This document shows, piece after piece, positions 9,205-18,657 of a DNA stretch of 54,277 nucleotides. Each line of letters opens with the position of its first letter. Positions within the stretch are counted from its first letter, which is position 1. Location: assembly GCA_030539165.1 (NCBI GenBank), contig JAUNSO010000018.1, positions 1 through 54,277 of the forward strand, given 5' to 3'. The notes beneath the pieces are model-generated. The model worked only from the letters and a program-made list of their open reading frames with translations, searched no databases and was not told the origin of the DNA. Both the position numbers and the translations under genes were made by a program. Origin of the DNA: a bacterium. GTDB taxonomy: Bacteria > Bacillota > Clostridia > Lachnospirales > Lachnospiraceae.

Positions 9205-9588
9205 TTGGACAATGAACTTAGCCGAAGCTTATACAAATTCCAAAATGGAGTCCACCCTGCTGCACAGGAGCCTTATTTGGACAATGAATCTTTGCAAACC
9301 AAACTGAAATTCCAATTATTTTGTTGATTTAATATTTTATGGAAATTTACCTGGCTTTCATACGTAGCACTTGTCCAAAACCATAAGTAAACTTATTGTA
9401 TAGTTGCCTTTTTGGAATCTACATGCGGCTTGAAGAGCAGCAAATTGTCCAAAAACATTAGATGCTTGTTATATAATGTACCCCAAAGAGTGGACACGGT
9501 AAGGAGGAAGCTTATACCTAAAAACGAAACATTGTAATATCGCTTTTTGGGAATTTATATACGGTCTGGAAGATATTACTTGTCCAAA
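9203..9588. repeat. array of six diverged 45-bp units with TTTGGA/TCCAAA ends
   Basis: The unit reads TTTGGAATTT, about 24 variable bases, then TTGTCCAAA; its ends are complementary. Plus-oriented copies lie at 9335-9379, 9409-9453 and 9544-9588 (each 45 bases). Minus-oriented copies lie at 9203-9245 and 9276-9315, and a weaker one at about 9490-9525 that shares GAAGCTTATAC with the first. Unit centres are spaced roughly 59-76 bases apart. Orientation order is minus, minus, plus, plus, minus, plus. Function unknown; the position upstream of glnN suggests a regulatory or mobile-element origin. Confidence 0.65.
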
Positions 9589-9679
9589 GCCAGCTACAGT
9601 TAGTTATTTAAACGACAGGAAATAAAGAGATTATTTGAATTTATGAGATTATAATAGATAAAAGAGGAGATGAAAGTTT

Positions 9680-11767
9680 ATGAAGAGCAATGTACCTGAA
9701 TTATTTGGCAGTATGGTATTCAACGATGCCATCATGAGAGAAAAACTACCGAAGGATATTTACAAGTCCCTGCACAAGACGATTGAGGATGGCAAGGATC
9801 TGGACATCACGGTGGCAAATGTAGTGGCGATTGCCATGAAGGACTGGGCAATTGAAAAGGGAGCCACACACTATACACACTGGTTCCAGCCGATGACCGG
9901 CATCACAGCTGAGAAGCATGACAGCTTTATTTCCCCACAGAATGACGGACGCATCATCATGGAATTTTCGGGCAAAGAGCTGATCAAGGGCGAGCCGGAT
10001 GCTTCAAGCTTTCCGTCAGGCGGCTTGAGATCGACATTTGAGGCCAGAGGCTATACAGCATGGGATCCGACCTCCTATGCATTTGTCAAGGACGGCGTAC
10101 TGTGTATACCGACCGCGTTTTGTTCCTATGGCGGTGAGGCGCTGGACAAGAAAACACCTCTGCTGCATTCCATGGAGGTCATCAGTGAACAGGCGATCCG
10201 TGTACTGCGCTTATTTGGCAATACCGATGCAAAGCGTGTCAATACAACTGTAGGCGCTGAGCAGGAGTATTTCCTGATTGATAAGAAGCTGTTCGATCAA
10301 CGTAAGGATTTGATTTATTGCGGACGCACTTTATATGGTGCAAAGCAGCCGAAGGGACAGGAGCTTGATGACCATTATTTTGGAGCCATCAAACCACGTA
10401 TCAGTGCCTTTATGAAGGAATTAAACGAGGAGCTTTGGAAGCTTGGCATCCTCTCCAAGACAGAGCACAATGAGGTCGCTCCGGCACAGCATGAGTTGGC
10501 TCCGATCTTTACCACCACGAATATTGCAACCGACCACAACCAGCTGACGATGGAAATCATGAAAAATGTCGCTGCAAGACACGGACTCGTCTGTCTGCTG
10601 CAGGAGAAACCGTTTGCAGGTGTGAATGGAAGCGGCAAGCATAATAACTGGTCTATCTGCACCGATACCGGTGTGAATCTGCTGGAGCCCGGCAAGTCTC
10701 CTCATGAAAATGCGCAGTTCCTGCTGTTTTTCGTGGCAGTCATTAAGGCGGCTGATGAATATCAGGATCTGATGAGAGTCTCTGTCGCATCTGCCGGAAA
10801 TGACCACAGGCTTGGTGCAAATGAGGCACCCCCAGCCATTATGTCCATGTTCATTGGCGATGATCTGGAGGAAATCCTAGAAGCGCTGGTCAACAAAGTC
10901 CCGTACAATGGCTCTAACGATCAGACAATGGAAATCGGTGTCCATGTCCTTCCAAACTTCCCGAAGGATACGACCGACAGAAACCGTACCTCACCATTTG
11001 CATTTACAGGCAACAAATTCGAGTTCAGAAGTCTTGGCTCTGCTGCCTCAATTTCCGGACCGAATATCATCATCAACACGATTGTTGCCGAAGAACTGAA
11101 GCAGTTTGCTGATGAACTGGAGCAGGCGACTGACTTTACAGAGGCACTGAATAAACTGATCCGACGCACCATCAGAGAGCACAAGCGCATTATCTTCAAT
11201 GGTGACGGATACTCTGCTGAGTGGGAGGCAGAGGCTGAGAAGAGAGGTCTGCTCAACCTGCGCACCACAGTGGATGCTTTGCCGCATTTTATCGCCAAAA
11301 AAAATGTGGAATTGTTCACAAAGCATGGTATTTTCACAGAGACGGAGCTGCATTCCAGATATGAGATTCTGCTGGAAATGTACAGCAAGATCATCAATAT
11401 CGAAGGTCTGACGATGGTAGATATGGCAAATAAGGATATCCTGCCTGCGGTCAATACATACATCTCAAAGCTTGCGACAACTGCTGCTGCCAAAAAGAGC
11501 CTGGGAATTTCACTTCCCTGCAAAATGGAGCTTAGCCTGATCGAGCAGCTGTCCAGTCTGGAAGACAAAGCCTTTGAGCAGGTCAATACACTTTCTGAGG
11601 CACTTGCTGACGCCAATGGCAGCGGTCTCGAACTCGCAACCTACTATAAGGACGTTGTCATCACAGCCATGAATGAACTTCGCGCTACCATAGATGCAAT
11701 CGAAGTCCACGCAGACGCAAGTCTCTGGCCATATCCACAGTATGGAGATTTGCTGTATAGAATCTAG
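9680..11767 (+). CDS. glnN: glutamine synthetase type III
   Basis: A 695-residue GSIII, which makes glutamine from glutamate, ammonia and ATP. It begins with the GSIII-specific [16 protein letters not shown] and carries [14 protein letters not shown], the glutamate/ATP site [15 protein letters not shown] and the loop [15 protein letters not shown]. Length fits GSIII (about 700) and excludes the 440-residue GSI. The ATG follows AGAGGAG by 9 to 10 bases. A strong hairpin follows the stop. The gene stands alone, convergent with the dapL/glnA group; having GSIII and GSI within 3 kb suggests separate control by nitrogen supply. The upstream region holds the repeat array, which may bear on its expression. 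Confidence 0.95.
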   Translation: MKSNVPELFGSMVFNDAIMREKLPKDIYKSLHKTIEDGKDLDITVANVVAIAMKDWAIEKGATHYTHWFQPMTGITAEKHDSFISPQNDGRIIMEFSGKELIKGEPDASSFPSGGLRSTFEARGYTAWDPTSYAFVKDGVLCIPTAFCSYGGEALDKKTPLLHSMEVISEQAIRVLRLFGNTDAKRVNTTVGAEQEYFLIDKKLFDQRKDLIYCGRTLYGAKQPKGQELDDHYFGAIKPRISAFMKELNEELWKLGILSKTEHNEVAPAQHELAPIFTTTNIATDHNQLTMEIMKNVAARHGLVCLLQEKPFAGVNGSGKHNNWSICTDTGVNLLEPGKSPHENAQFLLFFVAVIKAADEYQDLMRVSVASAGNDHRLGANEAPPAIMSMFIGDDLEEILEALVNKVPYNGSNDQTMEIGVHVLPNFPKDTTDRNRTSPFAFTGNKFEFRSLGSAASISGPNIIINTIVAEELKQFADELEQATDFTEALNKLIRRTIREHKRIIFNGDGYSAEWEAEAEKRGLLNLRTTVDALPHFIAKKNVELFTKHGIFTETELHSRYEILLEMYSKIINIEGLTMVDMANKDILPAVNTYISKLATTAAAKKSLGISLPCKMELSLIEQLSSLEDKAFEQVNTLSEALADANGSGLELATYYKDVVITAMNELRATIDAIEVHADASLWPYPQYGDLLYRI

Positions 11768-11801
11768 GAGATTTCTCTCAAATTAATATATCAAGAACAA
11801 G

Positions 11802-11842
11802 CAAGCTCAAAGTCAATTCTGACACAATTGACTTTGAGCTTG
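11802..11842. terminator. bidirectional terminator between glnN and dapL
   Basis: A perfect 17-bp stem (CAAGCTCAAAGTCAATT at 11802-11818 with its complement at 11826-11842) and a 7-base loop. A T-rich stretch follows on both strands, short in the plus direction. It sits between convergent genes, so it should stop both. Confidence 0.8.
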
Positions 11843-11879
11843 TTTAGATAGAATTCACATCAGAAACAGCCTGATTGGC

Positions 11880-13094
11880 TTATAGTTTCTGCATACGCTT
11901 GATTGCTTCTACTGTATTCTCGTAGGTGTTGAAGGCGGTCAGGCGGAAATAGCCTTCGCCGCTGGGACCGAAGCCTGAGCCGGGAGTACCGACTACGTTT
12001 GCTTTCTCTAAGAGATAGTCGAAGAACTGCCAGGAGGTCATCTTGTCCGGTGTCTTCATCCAGATATAGGGTGCATTGACACCGCCGGATACGCTGAAGC
12101 CTGCTGATGCCAGCCCTTCCATGATGCATTTTGCATTGTTCATGTAATAAGCAACCTGATCCTTCAGCTGAGCCTTGCCTTCCGGCGAATAAACTGCTTC
12201 TCCGGCTCTCTGAATGATATAGGGTGCTCCATTGTATTTCGTTCCGTGACGTCTTGCCCACAGTGAATGGAGCATCACATCACCTGATTTCAAATCCTTT
12301 GGAATAACGGTTGCACCCAGACGTGTTCCTGTGAAGCCTGCATTCTTAGAGAAGGAACGCAGCTCGATTGCACATGTTCTGGCACCTTCACACTCAAAAA
12401 TCGTGTGAGGCACATCTTTTTCTGAAATATAGGCTTCATAGGCTGCGTCATAAATAATCACTGCACCTACTTTATTCGCATAATCAACCCATTCCTGCAG
12501 CTGTGCCTTTGTAATTGTAGAACCGGTCGGGTTGTTCGGGAAGCAGAGGTAAATCAAATCCGGTGTCTCCTTGGGAAGCTCCGGTGCAAAATTCGTTGCC
12601 TCTGTGCATGGCATGTAAATGACATCACTCCAGGTCTCACTCTTCTCATCAAAGCTGCCTGTGCGGCCCGCCATAACATTTGTATCTACATAAACCGGAT
12701 ATACCGGGTCACAGACTGCAATCTTATTATCCTTCGCGAAAATCTCCTGAATGTTACCGGAATCGCATTTTGCTCCGTCGGAAATAAAAATTTCATCCGC
12801 TTCAATCTGACAGTCTCTTGCCTTGTAATCATTGTCTGCTATTGCTTTGCGTAAAAATTCATATCCCAGATCCGGTGCATAGCCGCGGAATGTCTCGATA
12901 TGTCCCATCTCGTCTACTGCATCGTGCAGGGAGTTAATAATCGCTGGTACAAGCGGCTGTGTCACATCGCCGATTCCCATCTTGATAATGGATGCGTCCG
13001 GATGCTCTGCTGCAAATGTATTTACTTTCTTTCCAATATTGGAAAATAAGTAGCTGCCGCGTAATTTCAAATAATCTTCATTCACTTTAAACAT
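11880..13094 (-). CDS. dapL: LL-diaminopimelate aminotransferase
   Basis: A 404-residue PLP enzyme of fold type I that turns tetrahydrodipicolinate directly into LL-diaminopimelate, bypassing the acylated steps of lysine and peptidoglycan synthesis. Signatures are MGIGDVTQPLVPAI, FVSDGAK-like IFISDGAKCDSGNIQ, FPNNPTGS and the PLP lysine in RSFSKNAGFTGTRLG. The start MFKVNEDYLKLRG at 13094 matches the family; it lies inside the end of dapF (13-base overlap), so the two genes are translationally coupled. The product of DapL is the substrate of DapF, which explains the pairing. Confidence 0.95.
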   Translation of the reverse strand: MFKVNEDYLKLRGSYLFSNIGKKVNTFAAEHPDASIIKMGIGDVTQPLVPAIINSLHDAVDEMGHIETFRGYAPDLGYEFLRKAIADNDYKARDCQIEADEIFISDGAKCDSGNIQEIFAKDNKIAVCDPVYPVYVDTNVMAGRTGSFDEKSETWSDVIYMPCTEATNFAPELPKETPDLIYLCFPNNPTGSTITKAQLQEWVDYANKVGAVIIYDAAYEAYISEKDVPHTIFECEGARTCAIELRSFSKNAGFTGTRLGATVIPKDLKSGDVMLHSLWARRHGTKYNGAPYIIQRAGEAVYSPEGKAQLKDQVAYYMNNAKCIMEGLASAGFSVSGGVNAPYIWMKTPDKMTSWQFFDYLLEKANVVGTPGSGFGPSGEGYFRLTAFNTYENTVEAIKRMQKL

Positions 13095-13975
13095 TCTGAT
13101 TTCCTCACTCTTTCTACAAAGTAATCTCCTGTAAAAACCGTCGTAGCTCCGCCTGTCATAAACACATGATTCGTGTTCTGATCCCATTCAATCTGTAAAT
13201 CTCCTCCGAGTAGTTTAACAGTTACAATTCTGTCTGTCAAACCATTCAGGATGCAGGCTACAGCTGTCGCACAGGAGCCGGTGCCGCATGCAAGGGTTTC
13301 CCCCGTGCCGCGCTCCCAGACGCGCATCTTGACAGTCTTTCGGTCAAGAATCTGCACAAACTCTGCATTGACACGATTCGGAAATGCCGGATGGTGTTCG
13401 AACTTCGGTCCGATTTCCGCAAGGGGAAAATGCTCCACATCATCCACAAACATGACCGCATGCGGATTGCCCATGGATACGCAAGTCATCCGGTATGTCC
13501 TTCCATCGATCTCAATCGATTCGTCAATTGCTTTTTCATTGTCTGAAATAACCGGCACTTTCTCTGCAATGATCTCTGGTTCATCCATGTCGACCCTGAC
13601 GGTATCGACTACTTTACCATTGTTGCAAGGTTCACCGGACTTGGCATCACGCAGATACAAAGTCAGATATTTGATTTTTCCCGCAGAAATAATGCTGATT
13701 TCTGTTTGATTGATGATTCCGTTATCGTACACATATTTTGCAACGCAGCGGATGCCATTGCCACACATCTCAGAACGAGAGCCGTCCGCATTATACATTT
13801 CCATCTCGCAGTCCGCCTCTTCTGACGGATTAATGAAAATCGCGCCGTCACCGCCAATGCCGAAATGTCTGTCACTGACGCTTTTGGCAAGCTCGCTCTT
13901 GCCCTCTATCTTCTGTTTAAAACAGTCAAAATACACATAATCATTTCCCAAACCATGCATTTTTGTAAATTCCAT
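13082..13975 (-). CDS. dapF: diaminopimelate epimerase
   Basis: A 297-residue epimerase converting LL- to meso-diaminopimelate for cell wall and lysine synthesis. The start is the classic MEFTKMHGLGNDYVY. Both catalytic cysteines are in place: C71 in MCGNGIRC and C230 in LACGTGSCA. AGGAG lies 9 bases before the ATG. It overlaps dapL by 13 bases and follows the ANTAR regulator gene by about 40 bases, so glnA, the regulator, dapF and dapL could be one transcript. Length and motifs are normal. Confidence 0.96.
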   Translation of the reverse strand: MEFTKMHGLGNDYVYFDCFKQKIEGKSELAKSVSDRHFGIGGDGAIFINPSEEADCEMEMYNADGSRSEMCGNGIRCVAKYVYDNGIINQTEISIISAGKIKYLTLYLRDAKSGEPCNNGKVVDTVRVDMDEPEIIAEKVPVISDNEKAIDESIEIDGRTYRMTCVSMGNPHAVMFVDDVEHFPLAEIGPKFEHHPAFPNRVNAEFVQILDRKTVKMRVWERGTGETLACGTGSCATAVACILNGLTDRIVTVKLLGGDLQIEWDQNTNHVFMTGGATTVFTGDYFVERVRKSECLK

Positions 13976-14016
13976 ACTCTACAGCTCCTGTCACAAATAA
14001 TAACTTCTGCTCTGCA

Positions 14017-14562
14017 TTACTGCATCAAAGTCAGCACCATCTGCGCCGTTTCGGCCATGTTGGTTCCGGTGTCCATGCTGCACTTCTGGATGTAGCGGTG
14101 TGCTTCCTCCTCAGACATGTTGTTGCGGTCCATCAGCAGCTGCTTGGCCTCTGCCAGGATCTGCCGGTCCTCTCCGCTTCGCGGCCTCGGTTTGAGGTGC
14201 ATCTTCCTACGGCGGCGTGTAATGGTCTGGGATATCATGGATATGGTGTTGATCAAATCATGTGCCTTAATAGGCATTGTAACACATACAATGTCATTGT
14301 CCATACAATTTTGCAGCAAATGCTGAGATGCAACAAGAAGCATCTCAAAATGCTGCGGCAAATATTCATGCAGCTCAGAATACATCATATCTGAAAACTG
14401 GTACCCGCACACTATGATGCCATCGTCCAGCTCATCTGTATATTGCAGCGCCTGTGCGCCCGTTGTACAGACTGCCAGTACATTGATACCACTTCGTACA
14501 AGAAAGTTCCGTATGTTCTGAGCATCTTCCATCTTAGGAAATACTACAATTACACTAACCAA
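14017..14562 (-). CDS. ANTAR-domain RNA-binding response regulator (NitR-like)
   Basis: About 181 residues: an N-terminal receiver-like domain (VSVIVVFPKMEDAQNIRNFL) followed by a C-terminal ANTAR domain (EAKQLLMDRNNMSEEEAHRYIQKCSMDTG). ANTAR proteins bind RNA hairpins and prevent transcription termination; in clostridia such a protein (NitR) is encoded next to glnA and acts on nitrogen genes. Here it follows glnA by 32-45 bases. The receiver lacks a clear phospho-Asp block (DDGIIVCGYQ), so it may not be phosphorylated. The AGGAGG site at 14574-14579 is too close to the upstream GTG and ATG codons; TTG at 14562 gives a workable spacing of 11 and the usual family N-terminus. Confidence 0.85.
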   Translation of the reverse strand: MVSVIVVFPKMEDAQNIRNFLVRSGINVLAVCTTGAQALQYTDELDDGIIVCGYQFSDMMYSELHEYLPQHFEMLLVASQHLLQNCMDNDIVCVTMPIKAHDLINTISMISQTITRRRRKMHLKPRPRSGEDRQILAEAKQLLMDRNNMSEEEAHRYIQKCSMDTGTNMAETAQMVLTLMQ

Positions 14563-14606
14563 AACACACATCACCTCCTGATTGTTATGATTTTATCAAG
14601 AAGTGA

Positions 14607-15938
14607 TCAAATCTTATATAAATATTCGTCGATTTCCCATTGTGTAACCTGCATGCAGTACGTGTTCCATTCCTCACGCTTTGCTTCATCATATTTCTTG
14701 TAAATATGCTCTCCGAGCACTTCTCGGATAAATGAATCCGCTTCCATCTCCTCAAGCGCTTCCATGAGACTGGCCGGCAGCTTCTCGATCTGATAGCGAT
14801 TCAGCTCCTCCTCTGTCATCTCGAAAATATTGCCGTCTACGCTTGCCGGAGGCATGATTTTGTTCTTGATGCCATCCATTCCTGCTGCCAAGCAAAGAGC
14901 CAGTGTCAGGTAAGGATTGCAGGAAGGATCAGGACTTCTGAGCTCTACTCTGGTGCCTGCCCCGCGGGATGCCGGGATACGAATCAGCGGACTTCTGTTC
15001 TTACAGCTCCATGCAATGTAAACAGGTGCCTCATAGCCTGCCACCATTCGTTTATAGGAATTCACCAACGGATTTGTAATGGCTGCCATTCCCTTGATGT
15101 GCTTCATAATACCGCCTATAAAATAATATGCTTCTTTGCTGAGTCCGAGTTCACCATCCGGATCACAAAATACATTTTCTCCATTCTTAGTCAGAGACAT
15201 ATTGGTATGCATACCGGAACCGCACATACCAAGTTTGGGCTTTGGCATAAAGGTCGCATGCAGACCGTGACGCTTTGCAATCGTCTTGACTGCCAGCTTG
15301 AATGTCATAATATTGTCTGCAGTCCTCAGTGCTTCGTCATATTTAAAATCTATTTCATGTTGGGCAGGTGCCACCTCATGATGGGAGGCCTCAACCTCAA
15401 AATCCATATCCTCAAGAGTCAATACCATGTCACGTCTTGCATTTTCACCAAGGTCTACGGGTCCCAGATCAAAGTAGCTGGCTTTCTCATGTGTAATCGT
15501 TGTTGGCAGACCATTTTCATCTGAATGAAACAGGAAAAATTCACACTCCGGACCTACATCAAAATTGTATCCGAGATCCTGTATTTTCTGAATTTCTTTC
15601 TTCAATATATGACGCGGATCGCCTGCAAATGGTGTCCCGTCCGGATTATATACATCACAGATCAGACGTGCAACCTTGCCCTGCTGCGGCCTCCACGGGA
15701 ATATACAGAATGTATCCAGATCCGGATACAGGTACATATCCGACTCTTCGATCCGTACAAACCCCTCTATAGAAGATCCATCAAACATGCACTTGTTGTT
15801 CAAGGCTTTCTCCAGCTGGCTGGAGGTGATGGCTACATTTTTCAGATTGCCGAAAATATCGGTAAACTGCAGGCGGATAAACTCTACATCCTCCTCATCC
15901 ACAATTCGCATAATGTCTTCTCTTGAATAATGATTCAT
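14607..15938 (-). CDS. glnA: glutamine synthetase type I
   Basis: A 443-residue GSI. Visible motifs are [21 protein letters not shown], the metal/glutamate site [31 protein letters not shown] and [19 protein letters not shown]. The length fits the Gram-positive GSI-alpha class, which is feedback-inhibited rather than adenylylated. AAAGGAG precedes the ATG. A promoter and an apparent terminator lie in its leader, and an ANTAR regulator gene follows, so antitermination control is likely. It makes glutamine for biosynthesis, in parallel with GSIII (glnN) 3 kb away. Confidence 0.96.
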   Translation of the reverse strand: MNHYSREDIMRIVDEEDVEFIRLQFTDIFGNLKNVAITSSQLEKALNNKCMFDGSSIEGFVRIEESDMYLYPDLDTFCIFPWRPQQGKVARLICDVYNPDGTPFAGDPRHILKKEIQKIQDLGYNFDVGPECEFFLFHSDENGLPTTITHEKASYFDLGPVDLGENARRDMVLTLEDMDFEVEASHHEVAPAQHEIDFKYDEALRTADNIMTFKLAVKTIAKRHGLHATFMPKPKLGMCGSGMHTNMSLTKNGENVFCDPDGELGLSKEAYYFIGGIMKHIKGMAAITNPLVNSYKRMVAGYEAPVYIAWSCKNRSPLIRIPASRGAGTRVELRSPDPSCNPYLTLALCLAAGMDGIKNKIMPPASVDGNIFEMTEEELNRYQIEKLPASLMEALEEMEADSFIREVLGEHIYKKYDEAKREEWNTYCMQVTQWEIDEYLYKI

Positions 15939-15973
15939 AATCTTTCTCCTTTTTTATCCCCGTATAATAAAAA

Positions 15974-16020
15974 GGCACTCTCTGAACAGCGGTATATCTG
16001 TTACCGCTTTCGAGAACGCC
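15974..16020 (-). terminator. leader terminator (attenuator) of glnA
   Basis: In the glnA leader RNA a 9-bp outer stem (16012-16020 with 15974-15982, two G-U pairs) encloses a 7-bp inner stem (AGCGGTA/TACCGCT) with a 7-base loop, followed by TTTTTATTAT. It lies between the predicted start of transcription and the glnA start codon, so it can only serve as a conditional stop. The inner loop reads ACAGATA, with A at 1 and G at 4 as in ANTAR target loops, though those are hexaloops in pairs. Confidence 0.6.
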
Positions 16021-16033
16021 ATTGTTCCCACAC

Positions 16034-16063
16034 ATCATACCAAATACTTCCCCGGATTGTCAA
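16034..16063 (-). promoter_or_regulatory. sigma-A promoter of glnA
   Basis: TTGACA (16058-16063) and TATGAT (16034-16039) with an 18-base spacer, reading leftward. Transcription would begin near 16027, just ahead of the leader hairpin. Confidence 0.7.
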
Positions 16064-16140
16064 TGATGTTCTGAAAGCTTTGTTCTTTATTAATCATGCA
16101 TTGAATATGATATATAAAGAAAAGCTCGGAGGGACTTATT

Positions 16141-16623
16141 TTGAGTGCCAAAACTAAAATCATCGTCCTTCATTCCAAGGAATTAATCTATACGGGCATC
16201 TTCGTGGCATTGGGAATCCTGCTGATCCTGCTCCTGATCTTCATGTTTCTTCCCAACAACGAAAGCACCATCCAAGAAGGTGCTTCCCATGAGAGCGAAT
16301 ATATTGATTCCGAATCTGTATCTACATATGTTCCCGGCGTCTATACTTCATCCATCGTACTGAATAACGCGGTACTGAATATCGAAGTGGCCGTGGACGA
16401 AAACAATATCAACGCCATTCGTCTGGTCAACCTCGATGATGCGGTCGCGACCATGTATCCTCTGATAGCGCCCTCTTTTGACGATCTCATCACACAAATC
16501 TATGAGAATCAGTCACTGGAAGGCATCACCTATGCAGATGATAATAAATATACCTCTATGGTACTGATCGAGGCTATTGATTCTGCTTTATCGCAGGCCA
16601 GAAACACTGTACTGACTGAATAA
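16141..16623 (+). CDS. membrane-anchored protein with an FMN-binding-like domain
   Basis: A 160-residue protein with a TTG start 8 bases after GGAGGG. One membrane helix (about residues 15-37, LIYTGIFVALGILLILLLIFMFL) is followed by a roughly 115-residue outside domain. VPGVYTSSIVLNNAVLNIEVAVDENNINAIRL and the final helix SMVLIEAIDSALSQARNTV follow the layout of RnfG/FMN-binding domains. The SGAT motif that carries the covalent FMN in that family is replaced by DDNKYTSM, so FMN attachment is doubtful. It is convergent with nadE and divergent from glnA. Function unknown; possibly a cell-surface domain derived from the FMN-binding fold. Confidence 0.6.
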   Translation: MSAKTKIIVLHSKELIYTGIFVALGILLILLLIFMFLPNNESTIQEGASHESEYIDSESVSTYVPGVYTSSIVLNNAVLNIEVAVDENNINAIRLVNLDDAVATMYPLIAPSFDDLITQIYENQSLEGITYADDNKYTSMVLIEAIDSALSQARNTVLTE

Positions 16624-16639
16624 TCAGCCTGATGACTTA

Positions 16640-18553
16640 CTAAGATAAATTCTCCAGCTGTTCCTTCCAGATATGGACGGCTGCATCGGACGGCATACGC
16701 AGATCACCACGTGGTGACACAGCCACAGAGCCGACCTTTGGGCCATCAGGCAGACAGGAACGCTTGAACTGCTGGCTGAAGAACCGATCATAGAAGGTAC
16801 GCAGCCATTTCAAAATCACAGCATCATCGTATTCGCCTGCAAATGCAAGTCTGGCTACACGATAAATCTTTTCCGGCTCATAGCCGAAACGAAGCATATA
16901 GTATAAGAAGAAGTCGTGGAGTTCGTAAGGACCCACGATGTCTTCTGTTTTTTGTGAAATCTTGCCGTCTGTCGGAGGCAGCAGCTCCGGGCTGACCGGA
17001 GTATCCAGAACATCATACAGTACTGTCTTCAATTCATCATCGCCACAGGTATCCGCATAGAACTGTACCAGGTGTCTGACCAGTGTCTTGGGAACGCCTG
17101 CATTCACGCCATACATGGACATGTGATCTCCGTTATAGGTCGCCCATCCCAGCGCCAGCTCGGACATGTCCCCGGTTCCTATGACCAGTGCCCCGACCTC
17201 ATTGGCTATATCCATCAGTATCTGCGTCCGTTCCCGTGCCTGTCCGTTTTCGTAAACCACATTTTTATTTTCTGCATCATGTGAAATATCAAGAAAATGC
17301 TGCGTCACAGAAGCTTTGATATCAATTTCTCTGAGCGTGGCACCCAGCTTTTCTGCCAGCTTGCATGCATTCTGATATGTCCGGTCTGTCGTTCCGAAGC
17401 AAGGCATCGTCACTGCCATGATGCCCTTGTGATCCAGCCCGAGCATGTCAAATGTCCTGGTCGTTACCAAAAGTGCCAGTGTGGAATCCAATCCTCCTGA
17501 AATCCCAATGACAGCCTGCTGGCAGCCAATGTGCTCATAGCGCTTCTTCAATCCCATGGATTGAATATTTAAAATGGCATTGCAGCGCTCACTGCGTTTC
17601 TTTTCATCAGACGGTACAAAGGGTCTGTTGTCAAATGTGCGCTCCAGTCTGCATTCTTCCTTGCTGAACTCTATCTCTTCTATCTCATAGTATTCGCGCC
17701 CTTCTGTGACAAAGGTGCTGATTCTCCGGCGTTCGCTGCGCAGTCTGAAAATATCGATGTCTGCGTAGACGATCTGATTTGTAAAGCATGGAGATTCCGC
17801 AAGCATCACACCATTCTCGGCAATCAGATTGTGTCCGCTGAAGACGACATCCTGTGTGGACTCCCCTTCTCCCGCACTCGCATAAATGTAAGCAGAAAGT
17901 AATCTCGCCGATGCGGACTCCACTAACAGTCTGCGATAAGCATCCTTGCCGACTGTCTCATTGCTGGCTGATAAATTGACAATGACCGTAGCGCCTGCCA
18001 GTGCATGTGCCGTACTGGGTGGATTCGGAACCCACACATCCTCACAGATCTCAGCTGCGATTGACAGACCCTCCAGTTCCTTACTTTCAAATAAAATATC
18101 TGTCCCAAACAAAACCTGCTTTCCGTCAAACTCTATCCATTCAGCCTCTTTGGGACCCTCTGCGAAATGTCTGGCCTCATAAAACTCTGAATAGTTCGGT
18201 ATATTGGTCTTAGGCACAAATGCTCTCAGTTCTCCGTTATAAATAACAGCCGCTACATTATATAATTTACCCGTACTCTCTAACGGCAGTCCGATGAATA
18301 CCAGCGCTTCCTTATTTGCTGTAAAAGTTATAATACGTTTTAATTCTTTTCTAGTCTCGTTTAAAAGCAGGTTCTGCAGAAATAAATCACCACATGTATA
18401 GCCTGTCAGACACAGTTCCGGAAATACAATGATTTTTGCGCCTTTTTGTATTGCCTCATCCATCAGCCTGCAGATCTCTGTTCCGTTATATTTCGGATCT
18501 GCCACCTTGATCTTTGGTGTGACTGCTGCTGCCTTGATAAATCCATTCTGCAT
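16640..18553 (-). CDS. nadE: glutamine-dependent NAD(+) synthase
   Basis: A 637-residue two-domain enzyme that amidates nicotinate adenine dinucleotide to NAD. The N-terminal CN-hydrolase glutaminase domain has the Glu-Lys-Cys triad at about E46 (VFPELCLTGY), K115 and C170 (AEICEDVW). The C-terminal synthetase has the PP-loop SGGLDS at 352-357 and the block VIGTGDMSELALGW. GGGAGG precedes the ATG. Length matches the long clostridial form. It is the last gene of the leftward series from 23157, 104 bases after hslO, so it may also have its own promoter. Confidence 0.96.
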   Translation of the reverse strand: MQNGFIKAAAVTPKIKVADPKYNGTEICRLMDEAIQKGAKIIVFPELCLTGYTCGDLFLQNLLLNETRKELKRIITFTANKEALVFIGLPLESTGKLYNVAAVIYNGELRAFVPKTNIPNYSEFYEARHFAEGPKEAEWIEFDGKQVLFGTDILFESKELEGLSIAAEICEDVWVPNPPSTAHALAGATVIVNLSASNETVGKDAYRRLLVESASARLLSAYIYASAGEGESTQDVVFSGHNLIAENGVMLAESPCFTNQIVYADIDIFRLRSERRRISTFVTEGREYYEIEEIEFSKEECRLERTFDNRPFVPSDEKKRSERCNAILNIQSMGLKKRYEHIGCQQAVIGISGGLDSTLALLVTTRTFDMLGLDHKGIMAVTMPCFGTTDRTYQNACKLAEKLGATLREIDIKASVTQHFLDISHDAENKNVVYENGQARERTQILMDIANEVGALVIGTGDMSELALGWATYNGDHMSMYGVNAGVPKTLVRHLVQFYADTCGDDELKTVLYDVLDTPVSPELLPPTDGKISQKTEDIVGPYELHDFFLYYMLRFGYEPEKIYRVARLAFAGEYDDAVILKWLRTFYDRFFSQQFKRSCLPDGPKVGSVAVSPRGDLRMPSDAAVHIWKEQLENLS

Positions 18554-18657
18554 GGTATCGACCTCCCTGACTGTTTGCGTTGTGCGCCAAAATAATAATT
18601 GTTATATCATAATTTAACTTTGTTTCGGTTTTGCTTCCAGACTGAATGACCTTTGAC

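Larger units (their letters stand above)
9100..9679. other. 580-base intergenic region with repeats upstream of glnN
   Basis: No coding frame is supported. The left 100 bases carry a two-copy direct repeat; from 9203 to 9588 there are six diverged units (listed separately). TATAAT-like boxes occur at 9472 and 9650 but neither has a convincing -35 at 17 bases, so the glnN promoter is not assigned. A good AGAGGAG ribosome site precedes glnN. Confidence 0.6.

Noticed and set aside
9203..9588. CRISPR array
   Set aside because: Units are strongly diverged, change orientation and lack near-identical direct repeats; no cas genes are near.
10921..11616. Long open frame antisense to glnN
   Set aside because: It lies fully inside glnN on the other strand, has no ribosome site and no family features; it is a by-product of glnN codon use.
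15974..16020. Classic ANTAR dual-hairpin site
   Set aside because: Only one inner hairpin with a 7-base loop is seen and there is no room for a second hairpin before the terminator.
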